DNA of 64,000 bases from Isoetes taiwanensis (Eukaryota; Streptophyta; Lycopodiopsida; Isoetales; Isoetaceae). The DNA is taken from contig JAJEKV010000105.1 in assembly GCA_021234155.1 (NCBI GenBank), forward strand, positions 310,001-374,000, written 5' to 3'. The stretch's first letter is position 1. Each line of letters opens with the position of its first letter. Below are positions 1-12,277 of the stretch, piece by piece. The position numbers and the translations under genes are program-made. The notes beneath the pieces are model-generated. The model did not search any database and was not told where the DNA came from. It was given only the letters and a program-made list of their open reading frames with translations.

Positions 1-227
1 TATCTTTTTTTCCTTGAGGATTTTGATGCATCCTCTCCTGCTGAAAGATAATGATCCAAGATAAACTTAATTACTGTCCTATTTATGCATGCACTATTTC
101 GATCCATATACGCTCCATTCAAGGCAAAATAGTTGAATTTATGGTTATATAAATATTTGTACCAAGCACAAGGATCAAATTAGCGTTACAAATTCCAGTG
201 TTGCAACAGTTTCTGGAACATCTCTAA

Positions 228-1957
228 TCAAATCTTGCCATCCATACCATCAAGTGCACCACCCCAAATTCCTTTTAGAGGTGGCAATTGTGCAACAAAA
301 GCATTCCATGGAGGTAGGCCTATACCACTTCCTCGAACCCGCCCATCCAAGCGAAGTGACAAGTAGCTGCACGTGTATCAAATACAATATGTTCACTCTA
401 TCTGCTTAAGAACTTATTACAAACAGTAAAACAACGACACTTACACAGGCTTGTCATCGGGCACATTTGCTAGCTTCTTTTGTTCCATCAGCCACCTAGA
501 TAAATCAAGCCATGAAGCAAATGGTTGTCAATAGAAGAAAATGGTCTGCTTCTGCCATTAAGGTTTGGCCCAGAATTCTAGGAGAATTATTTGTTGGAAT
601 GATTGTAATTATGATATTCAGATCTTTAGAAAGTTACTTTTGTAAATGTGCATCTTATGTAGTATGCCATTGCATCTTATGCAAGATTGTATGAGGTTTA
701 GGGTTTCTAATGGTAACATATATGGCAACCATGTTTCAGCAATCTTACTATGCATGCTGGTACTTTTGAATCTCCTATACCATAAATAAACTAACCATCC
801 TCAATGATGTTTGAACTGTACATAATGCATCGCTTCTTACATACTTTACCTTGACCAGTCTGATGTAAGTACTGGAGTTGCCAGCCATCTTCTACCAGAG
901 GTATCTTCCGAAGTCATTGCCTGCTCTATCCCTTCAAGCTGCATGCCATCAGTTGTATAAGCCACCACCAGCACTCCTCTCTCAAGTAAGTCATTTTTGA
1001 ATGCTTCACTAAGTTTAAGAGCCTCCTCAACATAAGCTGCTGGCCCAGCCACAATAACAAGCCTAACCGTGCCCCTTAATTGTTCAAGAGTTACAACACG
1101 CTTATTACTTAACTCAACCTTCAAAGAGGCCAATGTTTCTTCCCTCATCAACTTTGCAATCTGTATATCCTTTGCCTTGGCATCTGACCTATAAAGAAGA
1201 GCAAAGACAAGAACAGCAATGACGTCTATGCTGAATCCCTTGAATACTTCCATCACAGGATCTGCATTCGGGGCTTTGCCTAATGCTGCAATTAATCGTG
1301 TTAGAGCAATGAGGCCACCAATACTTCCACTGGCAATGAAAGCAAGATAAAAGAACATCCTTACTGACCGGAAAGGAGCAATGACCTCTTCCCTAATCCT
1401 TGCATTTGAACTGCAATAAGAAAACATATACCATGATTCAAGAGAATGAAAAATCATTATTTTTGTTTTATTAGAGAAACACATACAGGTCGATTTACAG
1501 AGACAAAGAAGACATATTATGTTCCCTGTGTTATCAGATAGGTTGGTTGAATACTACTTCTAACATCACCAAATAGCTTCTAGGTAATTAAAGGCTCCAT
1601 AATAAGACCAGGCGAGGTTACTGATGTCGTTAATGCACATGGTAGTAACTTACGCCCTGAAATGTATGAAGCAACATAATATATCTTTATGCTAATCAAA
1701 GTTACAGAGGAAGTGCTCCAGAACTTCCAAAAGCCTTTTAATTCAAAGCTTAAATTATGTTAACTGTACCTGATTGACCGTTTATCTTGTGAATTTGCAG
1801 CACAGACTACTCGTCTTCTAGTAACTGGCGTCCAGGATTTCATAGGGCTGAAGGTCAAAGTCTTCCCGTTGTTAATTGATGCTTCAGACAAGGAACATGC
1901 CAAGAGACCTTGAGCTCGGTATAGCTGCCCGCCTACAAATGGGCATACAAGTTCCAT
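228..1957 (-). CDS. Chloroplast LPA1/REP27-domain (DUF3493) protein, four exons
   Basis: Minus strand, join 1957-1770, 1410-850, 495-445, 366-228: 939 nt, 312 residues plus stop. All introns are GT..AG and every junction keeps frame. Residues 1-62 (exon 1) are rich in Ser, Thr and Arg and look like a chloroplast transit peptide. From about residue 67 the motif RIREEVIAPFRSVRMFFY opens the domain named after Low PSII Accumulation 1 and Chlamydomonas REP27. Membrane segments lie at about 81-106 and 121-136. A soluble C-terminal part ends in GLPPWNAFVAQLPP and LDGMDGK, as I recall for the plant LPA1-like family without TPR repeats. Relatives act in photosystem II assembly or D1 turnover at the thylakoid; the exact role of this branch is inferred. 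The start is the only Met giving a transit peptide in this frame. It is the only gene in the window that looks fully intact. Confidence 0.88.
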
Positions 1958-2149
1958 ATTTTGCTCTTGAATTGAGCGCTTCAGGCTATGCTCATTATTT
2001 CAGTATGCGCTCATTGTTGCAAATCAGCCGATTCTGATCTGCTTGAGGAGGCTCAAGTGGGTCACAGTTAGCCACGTTTCTTTTTGCTTCCTCAATCCTC
2101 ATTCGAAATGTTTCTTCTGAATAAATATTTGTGGGCTTCCAGACCCAGA

Positions 2150-2600
2150 GGGCAAAGGTGGGCTATTAAAAGGTAACAGTGGGCTATTAAGGGGCAAAAC
2201 GTGGGTATTCAAAAGCAAAAAGTGAGTCATTGAAGGGGAGTGGGTGGAAGGCAAATATTCCACAATTTCCAATTGAAGAGTATTTTCGAAAATATGGTAA
2301 TACAGTTTTTTGTACGATCGCCCGACCCGATTTGGGTTGGCCTCCCACGGAAACCCTTACGGGTTTTAATGGAAACCCTTCCGGCTTTCCCTGGAAACCC
2401 TTCCGGCTTTTCACGGAAACCCTTCCGGGTTTTAATGGAAACCCTTCCGGTTTTCAATAAAACCCGGAAGGGTTTCCCGGTTTTCCAGAATTTGAAAACC
2501 CGGAAGGGTTTCCATTAAAATCTGGAAGGGTTTCCATGGGAAGGGTTTCTATATTGGAAACCCGGAAGGGTTTCCCTTAAAACCCGGAAGGGTTTCCACA
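2150..2600. repeat. Bidirectional array of GGAAACCCTTCCGG units
   Basis: From 2157 to 2240 there are degenerate GTGGGCTATTAA-like units. From 2348 to 2455 five forward copies of GGAAACCCTTCCGG are spaced about 22 nt apart. From 2461 to 2598 six copies of the reverse complement CCGGAAGGGTTTCC follow. The two halves form an inverted repeat of about 120 nt arms able to fold into a long imperfect hairpin. No coding signal is convincing; ORFs across it are repeat-encoded. Confidence 0.8.
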
Positions 2601-2719
2601 GAATTATTTTTTTTCAAAATATTTACACACGTGAGCCTTTATGGCTCACGCCTTTCCACACGGACGCCCGACATTAAGGCGCACGTCCATCGAGCGCACG
2701 TCACTCAAAATTCAAATTT

Positions 2720-2872
2720 TGAGTGGAAACCCTTCCCGATTTCCTTGCATGATGGAAATTGGGAAGGGTTTCCACAAGAGGAGGAAAATAGGAAGGGTTT
2801 CCACAGGAGGAGGAAAACAGGTTAGGTTTCCACATGAGGAGGAAAATAGGTTAGGTTTCCACATGCAGTTAG
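2720..2872. repeat. Tandem repeat, about 32-bp unit
   Basis: One more forward GGAAACCCTTCC motif is followed by about four units built on AGGTTTCCACATGAGGAGG with a period near 32 bp. The units share the AAGGGTTTCC core with the array just upstream, so both probably derive from one expanding motif. Confidence 0.7.
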
Positions 2873-2904
2873 AAACTCCATGGGGTAAGATTATGAGACC
2901 AGCT

Positions 2905-2985
2905 TTAATCTCAAAAATTTTGGCACTTAACACCCAATATAACATGATCTCAAAAATTCTGGCACGTAACACCCAACATAACATG
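2905..2985. repeat. Two-copy tandem repeat (about 37 bp)
   Basis: Two adjacent copies of a unit beginning ATCTCAAAAATTYTGGCAC and ending in CACCCAAYATAACATG. No coding or structural role is visible. Confidence 0.7.
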
Positions 2986-4376
2986 GAACTTCTTGCAAGG
3001 TACAAATTATGGGAAGTCATGGTTTTAGATCATGGTTCTTTCGGTCAAATTATTTTGTTATCAAAGCTTAAAATTGAATTGAATTGAAGGCGTGCAAACA
3101 TATTGAAGTTTTAGAATGTCGTGTATTAAACTGCCATGCATGTACAATGTTTGACTAGGATAGTGCGTACGTGTGAAGTTGCACTCTATTATGTTGCATC
3201 ATGGCACTATGCTCTACATAATCTCTATTGCATAACCTTTGTCTTTGTTAAATATTCTTCTTATTTTACATTCACATCAAGATATACGCCAAAATTTACA
3301 GAATATACAAAAAAAAGGTTTCATTCAAGATGCAAACAGCCACCACAATCTCCATCCTGGATTTTAACCCAGGCCACAGTACTACCCGTCGCTTAGTTTG
3401 CTTTTAAGCTAAGTTTATTATATACATGCTGATCCTACTTTTATTTCAAGTGAAAGCCATATTGTTAAGAGATGGGTATCATTACTTCAGCAATAATTTT
3501 TTGAAAGTATTACAAAGAAAAGACACATAAAAACATTATATCATAGATCAGAAAGTAGAAAATAGAGGCTTTAATGAGAAAAGTAACTTCTTAGAGTGGA
3601 CCATTAATATATATGAGGCTGTTGTGTATGTTCATCAGTTAATCAGAGCATAGTAACCATTCACATAAACAAGTATACCCATTTTTTTCCATTTCCTCAC
3701 ATATGCCAAACATGATTTAGCTTTTGGTACTTCTTGAAAACCCATAAGTGTGTAAATCATGGAAAGATCTCACCAAGTCATAATAAAATACAGCATAGCC
3801 TTTATTGACATCTTCACGTAGTCCTTAATGTGCCAGCTTGAAAACTTTGACAAAAATTCAAAGGAGATGGAGTCTTGGTTACCTGTAACCAAACAGACAA
3901 AAATTAGCCTTATGAGGGTAATGATGTAAGGGTCAACAGGTAAGCTGTAAGACACCATGGCTTATCGCCCTTCACCAAGATTTTTATCAAAGCATGACTA
4001 TATCAGTTTCAAAAACCATTTCCTGGTTCAAAAACCATTTTGAGGTTGCTGCTTACCACAGCATTTACCATGTTAGTATCATAAAAAGACATCAGTTATA
4101 TCGAATGCAACCTTTTGAAGAACAAAAGCATGAAATTTTTCTTTCTGCCAAAGAGATCCTATTCAAATACTATGACGCATCATTTCTGGAATCAAGATTA
4201 ACCTGCACAAATCAGCGATTTCATTTTTGTTTTTTATAGTTCATATTGTCTCAGCTCTTTCTTTCATCTTAAGCTTGAATCATAAGATATAGAATCAATA
4301 ACATACTTTTTTCCAACAGCATTTGTGTCTCTCTTTCAAAACTAAGCAAGCATACGAATTTTGCCATATCAGAATC
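2986..4376. other. AT-rich intergenic stretch, nothing recognised
   Basis: Short ORFs only, none with family resemblance, and no clear splice-consistent exon set. This is ordinary AT-rich spacer up to the first LTR. Confidence 0.5.
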
Positions 4377-6201
4377 TGTTGCCCCCAAAGGGCAACATAC
4401 TAAATGTTGGCTCATGTATTGGAGTAGGTGAAGTTATTGTGGAAGAATTAAATCAAAAACATTGATGTGAAGGTCAAACAATATCAATCTTCAAAAGTCA
4501 ACTCCCATGGAAGATGCTCTATTTGAGGTCAAAGGTATTCAAAGGATGCTTTATGAGATCCTGGGTTGTGAAGATTGGAAGATGCTTTTTGAAGTTTGGA
4601 AGACCCCATGGTATTTGATTCCACCTCCTAGTCATTGTTTACCCATATACTTACCTCCATTTCAAAAAATTTCTAGTCATATTTCTCCTATACCTATATC
4701 TCCCCATATTCACTTTTTTGCCAATCACACCATGCTTGCCTAAGTCCTTCTTTCCTAAAGGCCTTTTGCTCCAAAAGATGATCTTCCCATTCCATATCTT
4801 TTCTCTCATTTTTTTATTACACCCTTGCAAATGCCCCTAGCCCAACCTTTATTTGCAAATTCTTATGTCCCCTTACTTTATTTACCAAATGTGCCTAAGT
4901 ACCCATGCCACCCAAATATCCCCCATGGAATATTCCAGTCATGGTATCTACCTAGTATATTCCCCAAATTATTAGGGTTGCCATAGACCCAAGTGATCAA
5001 AGCTTCATAATTGTTTTTTGGATATCTCTTGAACCATGGCCTAGCTTCTCGAAATGGCTAAATACAGCATATTCTTAGTTTATACCTCGGAAAATACGGC
5101 CACCGTATCGCGGAATTTCTGGAAAAATACAGCTGAGGAACCCTAAACTTGGAAACTTGCTCAAATCACGCCGGAATTGGGATCTTAAGCTGCAAAAACT
5201 ACCTACTCTTGGATTCTCGCTCATTAGCATCTCATTAAGCCTAAAATTAAGTCCTAAGATGCCGGAATCATTAAATCTAAATCTATATACCGGGGAAACA
5301 ATGACAGAAGTTATTTGAAGGCCCAGACGCATCAAACCTCAACATTGATACATGCTGAGCATGATCTGAAGACGTTCATGAAGTATCTGAGTGTTCCACT
5401 GTTCGATTTGAGAAAATTGGATTGATATTCTTGATTCGATATTATTTTATGACCTTCTGAGTTATCTTGATGATTGATCTATGATCTTAAGACCTTTATT
5501 CGCCTTGTATTACCTTCATATCAATGAAAATTGCCTGCCAAGTATTTAAAAAGTTGACTGTCATGATCCTTTAGTATTTTTGCATCACAAACATTTTTAC
5601 AGTAAGATTTCCCATCATTTTTTCTTGCATATGACCATTTGCTCTTCCTTCCCCATCATATTTGCACCTGTGTGAACAAAAAGTTCGAAAGAAAACCATC
5701 CCAAACTCAAGTTATCATTTTTTGCATTCTGTCTGATACAATTTTAGACTGATATTCACAAAACAGTGCCAAAAAAATAGTTATAGTGATCCAAAATATG
5801 ATTTGATTGCATGCACCTCACCTTTGGAACCTATACTGCACCTTAGTCTTGGAATCTCTTCAAAATTCCCTCTGCAACTCAAGTTACAAAACTCTGAGAT
5901 CTGTTCGTAGTTTTGACTGGTATTGACCAAAATTTGACCCAACTTTGAGATCAAATATCTTGCAGAATAAAATTCAGACTTGGTCAAGTTTTTCACCCTT
6001 GCTTGCCTATAACTTTTCTGTACAAGTCACAATCATTTGACCTTGGAAATCAATCCGCCTATGAGAGTTACCTCGATTTGAGTATAAGGGCTCCATATTC
6101 TTGAATTGGGAAAGGTATGAATACTTGATAATTGAGCTTTTTCTTTGAGAAATTCTTGTGTAGACTGATCACCTTAAGTGATCTGGAGGTTCTAACCCCA
6201 A
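4377..6201 (+). mobile_element. LTR A of the Tat-like gypsy array, 3' end deleted
   Basis: It begins TGTTGCCCCCAAAGGGCAAC and runs collinear with LTRs B, C and D. A short deletion near 4460 lacks the AGAGCTTGGTAGTC stretch present in the others. It stops at about 6201, just after the CTAACCCC stretch, roughly 60 bp before the CAACA terminus found in B and C. There it joins sequence that in B and C lies near the end of RT, so the LTR end, primer site, gag, protease, second RNase H and most of RT are missing. No target duplication can be judged because the far end of the array is truncated. Confidence 0.85.
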
Positions 6202-8015
6202 CTGGAGGCTCACATTATAAGTCCTATTTCTAAGCTGACAAGAATAGGCAGAATTTCTAAATCTGAGAGCAAGTATGTCCCTGTCACATGGTCATCAAAT
6301 TGCCAGGAGTCTTTTGAGTTGCTTATAAAGTCCATTTGTGAGGCTACTCTTCTAAAAAAATCTGATTTGGACAAGCCATTTGAGGTCTATATTACCATCA
6401 CTAAAAAGGCCATAGGTCTAGCTATTCTGCAGGACAAGCACACCATAGCTTTTGCCAGCAAACAGTGGAGTTCAACTGAATAAAAGTACACCAGAATGGA
6501 GAAGAGTGCTGCTGCTCTTATGTTCCTCATTGACAGACAAGGTCACCTACTATTGAAGAGTTCTGTTCAAGTTTATATGAAGCAAAATCCAACGGGGTTA
6601 AGGCTACCTCTAAACCAAAAATCCAAAGGTGGGCTTGCAAGCTACAAACCTTTGATATTTCTATAAAGGAGTTACATCAGGTGAAGAATCCCAGTCTTTA
6701 TTTACCCTACATTTTCTTTGATCATGAGGATGCAGTAGAAGTTGTTGACTTTGTGGATGCCTTAGCTTATTTGCAGGCAGAGGATGAAGAGCAGAACCAA
6801 CAGGATTGGCAGCTACCTATAAAGAATTTTCTACAATTCAAGGAAATGCCCTCAGGGCTGACTTCGAGCCAGCAAAGGAGATTTAAAGAAAATTGTAGGC
6901 AATTTAAAATGATTAATGATGTTTTATGTAAAGTCAACAGGGATGGACTATTACTGAGGTGTGTCAATGAGGAAGAATCTGCTCTGATCATTAGAGAAAT
7001 GCATGAAGGAGTATGTGGAGGCCATTTTGCTGGAGATACTACTGCCAAGAAAATTCTCAGGTCAGGATATTATTGGCCTACAATATTTAAAGATTGTTAT
7101 ACTGCTATAAAATCTTGCCATAAGTGTCAGATATTTGGCAAAAGGATCCTCCCCCAGCTGCACTAAATCCCATCATTTCTCCAGGACCTTTCCAAATATG
7201 GGAATTAGATTATATTGGTCCTATTAACCCCCCTTCTGCAGGACAACATCAGCACATTATTGTAGCTATAGATTATTTTACTAAATGGGCAGAAGATGTT
7301 CCTTTAAGACAGGCCAATGCTATTACAACAGCAAAGTTTTTACATGAATATATCTGTGCACGGTTTGGTATTCCTCTACAATTGCACTCTGACAGAGGTA
7401 CCCCTTTTGTGAATGAAGTTATTGTTAATCTGCTAACCATTCTTAAGGTCAAACATACCAAGAGCTCTTCTTATTACCCTCAAGGTAATGGTCAAGCAGA
7501 AGCTACTAACAAAGTTTTGAAAAGCATTTTGCAGAAAACAGTGGATGATAATCAAAAGGATTGGCATGTCAAACTGGTGGATGCTCTATGGGCTTATAGA
7601 GTCACCATTAAAGCAAAGCAACCACTCACACACACCCTTTAACTTAGTATATGGCATTGAAGCCGTGGAGCTTCGGTAGAACTTGAGCTTCCATCTCCGA
7701 GGTTAGCCCATAAGTTGTGTTTGCCTTTTGAATATGCTTTTTGGTGAAAGACTGGATATACGCATTTAGAAGAATATAGAATGGAAGCTGAGAATGCTAA
7801 TCTGCTAAAGAAAGCCAAGGATTTAGCTGCTTTCAAAGCTGCTCATAAAATACAAGGTACTTTCAAGACTGGAGAGTTAGTTCTAAAATGGAATAAATCA
7901 AGGGAAGACTTGGCTAGTAAGTTTGAAAATCTTTGGGAGGGTCCCTATGAGGTGTTTGGAACCTGCAGCATAGTTACCGAAAACGAAAACGGAATGAAAA
8001 CGGCAAGTGGAAATT

Positions 8016-8052
<37 letters not shown>

Positions 8053-9482
8053 GCCAAAAAAACGGCAAGTTCAAAAAAAAAAAAATATATACATATGTAC
8101 ACTAACTCATAATATTAATATGGCATACTTAATACAATATCATCTGAAATAGCATATTTGCTAATTAAACATTCTTTTCCTGTTGCTGCTCATCATGGTG
8201 ATCACAATCTATGAAAATAAAAAAACGAAGAACAAGTGAGCAAACAAATATATTAAATGAGCAAAGGAACATATCGAAAGAGAAAATATATCACTGTTTT
8301 TTTGTTAACAGGTAAAAAAACAAATTACAAGTGAGCAAAAAAATCCATTACAGTAAAAAGAAGGCTCAAAATTAGTTCACTGTGCTCAAAATTAGCTCAC
8401 TGTTACAGTATAACAGTTAAAAAGTACGCTAAAGCAACATTTCCATGCCATTTGGTCCAAAGCCAGTCTTATTGAATGAATAAAATGGTGCTTCTTTTTT
8501 ACAAAAATTGGATTGAGATCCTTTGCAGAGCCAACGTTGCTGCTACTGATACAACAAGAGCAATGTACAGCTTAAACTACATCAGAAAGCCAAGGCCAAA
8601 CGGATCATTTTCTAAACTACAACTTTTCCGTTTGACAGAATGCTTTGCTAGAATCATTTCCATTCTGAACGTTTTAATTTTCCCCCTGATCAAGCCGCAA
8701 AGAAAACATAGATTTGATAAAAGAAAGATGAAGAGAATCATACCCCGAAATAAGCAGCAGGCCGAAATAAGCAGTGGCAGCAGGTCGAGATAAGCAGTGG
8801 CAGCAGGTCGAATCAATCAAGGGAGCATTGGCATTGTGACAGGTCGAATCAAAGCACACAAAAATCCAGGTCTGAATCAAAGCATACAGAAATCCAGGTC
8901 AAAGCATACAGGTCGAATCAAGGCTCTGAAATCCGGAAATGCAAAAGTACCTGTCTTCTTCCTTCTTGAATCGACCTGCGGACCTTCTGGAATGGTAAAT
9001 CGAGCTTTTGGAGTGGTAAATCAAGCTTCTAGAATGCTGAATCGATCTGCTAGCTTGAATCGATTGGAAACAGGGTGCGTATACAGCCAGTTCTTTGCCT
9101 TTACAGTTTTGCCTCCAAAATAACAGGGCACGAAAATTTCCCCCAAAATGGGCTCTTACCGAAAACGGCCGTTTTTTCCAAAAAAACGGCAAAAAAAAAC
9201 GCCACGTAGGCGTTTTCAGCATGGCGTTTTTTAAATGCACGTTTTCACCTTTGAAAACGGCACTTGTCAAAAATTGAAAAAACGGCAAAAAAACGGCGAA
9301 AACGGCCGTTTTCGGTAACTATGACCTGCAGGCACCAACTCTTATTGGTTAAAAGAATTAACTTCAGGGATGTCACTTCCAAATCCTATCAACACTATTC
9401 ACCTGAAAAGGTACTGGGATCAGCATATATGCTTGTCCCTTTTTATGCTCTAGAACTTAGACAAGTTAGAATTAAAGTTTAA
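6202..9482 (+). pseudogene. Internally deleted gypsy pol of region A (RT end, RNase H remnant, integrase)
   Basis: It starts at the RT end, then carries the gypsy-type RNase H remnant (about 6290-6600), where the usual first catalytic Asp motif is replaced (EVYITITKKAIG). The integrase zinc-binding domain follows at 6900-7130 (HEGVCGGH ... SCHKCQ). The integrase core spans 7190-7620 with all three acidic residues: ELDYIGP, LHSDRGTPF and GQAEATNK. After a hAT insertion (7969-9323) the frame resumes at 9332 and ends at 9482 with a short C-terminal tail and no chromodomain. Single-base shifts occur near 6650, 7140 and 7650. At most CAG/CTG sites this copy is cleaner than B and C, which makes it a useful reference. 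Confidence 0.8.
7969..9323. mobile_element. Non-autonomous hAT-like transposon
   Basis: 1355 bp bounded by perfect 17-bp terminal inverted repeats, CATAGTTACCGAAAACG and CGTTTTCGGTAACTATG. It is flanked by a perfect 8-bp duplication ACCTGCAG (7961-7968 and 9324-9331). The empty site ACCTGCAGGCACC survives in copies B and C. An 8-bp duplication is the hAT hallmark. Both subterminal regions carry many GAAAAC/CGGC motifs, plausible transposase binding sites. The interior holds AGGTCGAATCAA-type repeats at 8790-8930 and no recognisable transposase, so it would need a helper in trans. Confidence 0.9.
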
Positions 9483-10317
9483 AGTTAAATATTAGGTAGG
9501 TTAGATTTCACTTTGTCTTAAATTTAGAACTAATGTCTTCATTGAGTTTATGTTTGCAGATTAGCCAGTATGAAGGATGAGCTATCAAACAGCTTCAGGA
9601 CAAGGATTTTTATTAATTGACAAGTGTCATTTGCAGGAGCACCCTTCTTCCATCTTCATTCATCTGTCTCATTGTGGTCTTGCCCTCCATTTAGCCATGT
9701 ATTCCTCATTTTATTTCCCTAAATGTGCACTCTGCAAATTCAGCTTCACCATCATGGCAGAGTTGCAAAGATCAAGATTAATTTGTTTGTATGTTTCCAT
9801 GACAGGTGCACCCTTTCTCCATCTTTATTCATCTGCCATAAGTGGTCCTGCTATCCATTTAGACTCCTTATTCTTGTTCTCATTCCTAAGAGAAAGCATT
9901 CTGCAATTCAGCTTCACCATCATGGCAGAGTTGCATTTTTAAGGTTCAGGGAGGCATACATTTTCTTGTTTTGGCGAGATCTCAACCTTTGCACATTCAC
10001 TCCATTTCCATCACCACCTCACCATATTCACACTCATTCTTACCTTTTTCACACATTTTCTTGTTTTGGCGAGATTCCAATATTTACACACTCACCTCAT
10101 CTCATACACTCCATTTCCATCACTACCTTATCATATTCACACTCATTCTCACCTTTTTTCACTCACTCACATCCTCACACCACCATATTCACCTCTATTT
10201 CATCAACACTTACACTTTACACCCTCTCTTTACCATAATTCTCACTTAGACACTTTGGATCAAAGATGAAGACCCCTTATGGCTGAGGGGACCAGCCATT
10301 TTCTTGTTTTGGCGAGA
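9483..10317 (+). other. 3' untranslated region of element A
   Basis: Non-coding stretch between the pol stop and LTR B, rich in CAT/CAC-type short repeats. The phrase TTTTCTTGTTTTGGCGAGA occurs three times (near 9962, 10060 and 10300). The last copy directly abuts the LTR, so it is the likely polypurine-tract region with its upstream U-rich box. ORFs here are repeat artefacts. Confidence 0.65.
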
Positions 10318-12235
10318 TGTTGCCCTCAAAGGGCAACATACTAACTGTTGGCTCATGTATTGGAGTAGGTCAAGTTATTGTGGAAGAATTAAATCAAAAA
10401 AGAGCTTGGTAGTCAACATTGATGTGAAGGTCAAACAATATCAATCTTCAAAAGTCAACTCCCATGGAAGATGCTCTATTTAAGGTCAAAGGTATTCAAA
10501 GGATGCTTTATGAGATCCTGGGTTGTGAAGATTGGAAGATGCTTTTTGAAGTTTGGAAGACAAACTTTGGAAGATCCCATGGTATTTGATTCCACCTCCT
10601 AGTCATTTTTTACCCATATACTTACCTCCATTTCAAAAATTTTCTAGTCATATTTCTCCTATACCTATATCTCCCCATATTCTTTTTTTGCCAATCACAC
10701 CATGCTTGCCTAAGTCCTTCTTTCCTAAAGGCCTTTTGCCCACTCCAAAAGATGATCTTCCCATTCCATATCTTTTCTCTCATTTTTTTATTACACCCTT
10801 GCAAATGCCCCTAGCCCAACCTTTATTTGCAAATTCTTATGTCCCCTTACTTTATTTACCAAATGTGCCTAAGTACCCATGCCACCCAAATATCCCCCAT
10901 GGAATATTCCAGTCATGGTATCTACCTAGTATATTCCCCAAATTATTAGGGTTGCCATAGACCCAAGTGATCAAAGCTTCATAATTGTTTTTTGGATATC
11001 TCTTGAACCATGGCCTAGCTTCTCGAAATGGCTAAATACAGCATATTCTTAGTTTATACCTCGGAAAATCTGACACCGTGATCGCTGAATTTCTGGAAAA
11101 ATACAATTTGAGGAACCCTAAACTTGGAAACTTGCTCAAATCACGGAATTGGGATCTTAAGCTGCAAAAACTACCTACTCTTGGATTCTCGCTCATTAGC
11201 ATCTCATTAAGCCTAAAATTAAGTCCTAAGATGCCGGAATCATTAAATCTAAATCTATATACCGGGGAAACAATGACAGAAGTTATTTGAAGGCCCAGAC
11301 GCATCAAACCTCAACATTGATACATGCTGAGCATGATCTGAAGACGTTCATGAAGTATCTGAGTGTTCCACAGTTCGATTTGAGAAAATTGGATTGATAT
11401 TCTTGATTCGATATTATTTTATGACCTTCTGAGTTATCTTGATGATTGATCTATGATCTTAAGACCTTTATTCGCCTTGTATTACCTTCATATCAATGAA
11501 AATTGCCTGCCAAGTATTTAAAAAGTTGACTGTCATGATCCTTTAGTATTTTTGCATCACAAACATTTTTACAGTAAGATTTCCCATCATTTTTTCTTGC
11601 ATATGACCATTTGCTCTTCCTTCCCCATCATATTTGCACCTGTGTGAACAAAAAGTTCGAAAGAAAACCATCCCAAACTCAAGTTATCATTTTTTTGCAT
11701 TTACATCGATACAATTTTAGATCGATATTCACAAAACAAAGCCAAAAAATAGTTATAGTGATCCAAAATATGATTTGATTGCATGCACCTCACCTTTGGA
11801 ACCTATACTGCACCTTAGTCTTGGAATCTCTTCAAAATTCCCTCTGCAACTCAAGTTACAAAACTCTGAGATCTGTTCGTAGTTTTGACTGGTATTGACC
11901 AAAATTTGACCCAACTTTGAGATCGAATATCTTGCAGAATAAAATTCAGACTTGGTCAAGTTTTTCACCCTTGCTTGCCTATAACTTTTCTGTACAAGTC
12001 ACAATCATTTGACCTTGGAAATCAATCCGCCTATGAGAGTTACATCGATTTGAGTATAAGGGCTCCATATTCTTGAATTGGGAAAGGTATGAATACTTGA
12101 TAATTGAGCTTTTTCTTTGAGAAATTCTTGTGTAGACTGATCACCTTAAGTGATCTGGAGGTTCTAACCCCAACTTGAGTAAAAACTCAAGTTGGCTTCT
12201 TGTGTTTGACTCTCTAGCCAGGTTGAGGGTCAACA
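10318..12235 (+). mobile_element. LTR B (1918 bp, TGTTG...CAACA)
   Basis: Complete LTR with 5-bp terminal inverted repeats TGTTG/CAACA. It is followed after 3 nt by a tRNA-complementary primer site. It serves as the 3' LTR of region A and the 5' LTR of region B. Sequence is near identical to LTR C, which indicates a recent array. Confidence 0.88.
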
Positions 12236-12238
12236 TCT

Positions 12239-12254
12239 TGGAGGTCCTACCGAG
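12239..12254 (+). promoter_or_regulatory. Primer binding site, tRNA-Gln type
   Basis: TGGAGGTCCTACCGAG is the exact complement of the 3' end of plant cytosolic tRNA-Gln including CCA, as I recall that tRNA. It sits 3 nt after the LTR end, the normal position for minus-strand priming. Confidence 0.75.
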
Positions 12255-12277
12255 ATACTTCCTGGATTTCAGAACTC

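Noticed and set aside
2330-2600. CRISPR array
   Set aside because: Units occur in both orientations with short variable linkers, there are no cas genes, and the context is a plant nuclear genome.
9577-10269. Ser/His/Pro-rich ORFs repeated in three copies (also near 19002 and 28459)
   Set aside because: They lie in the 3' untranslated region of the gypsy element, are built from short CAC/CAT repeats and change frame freely between copies.
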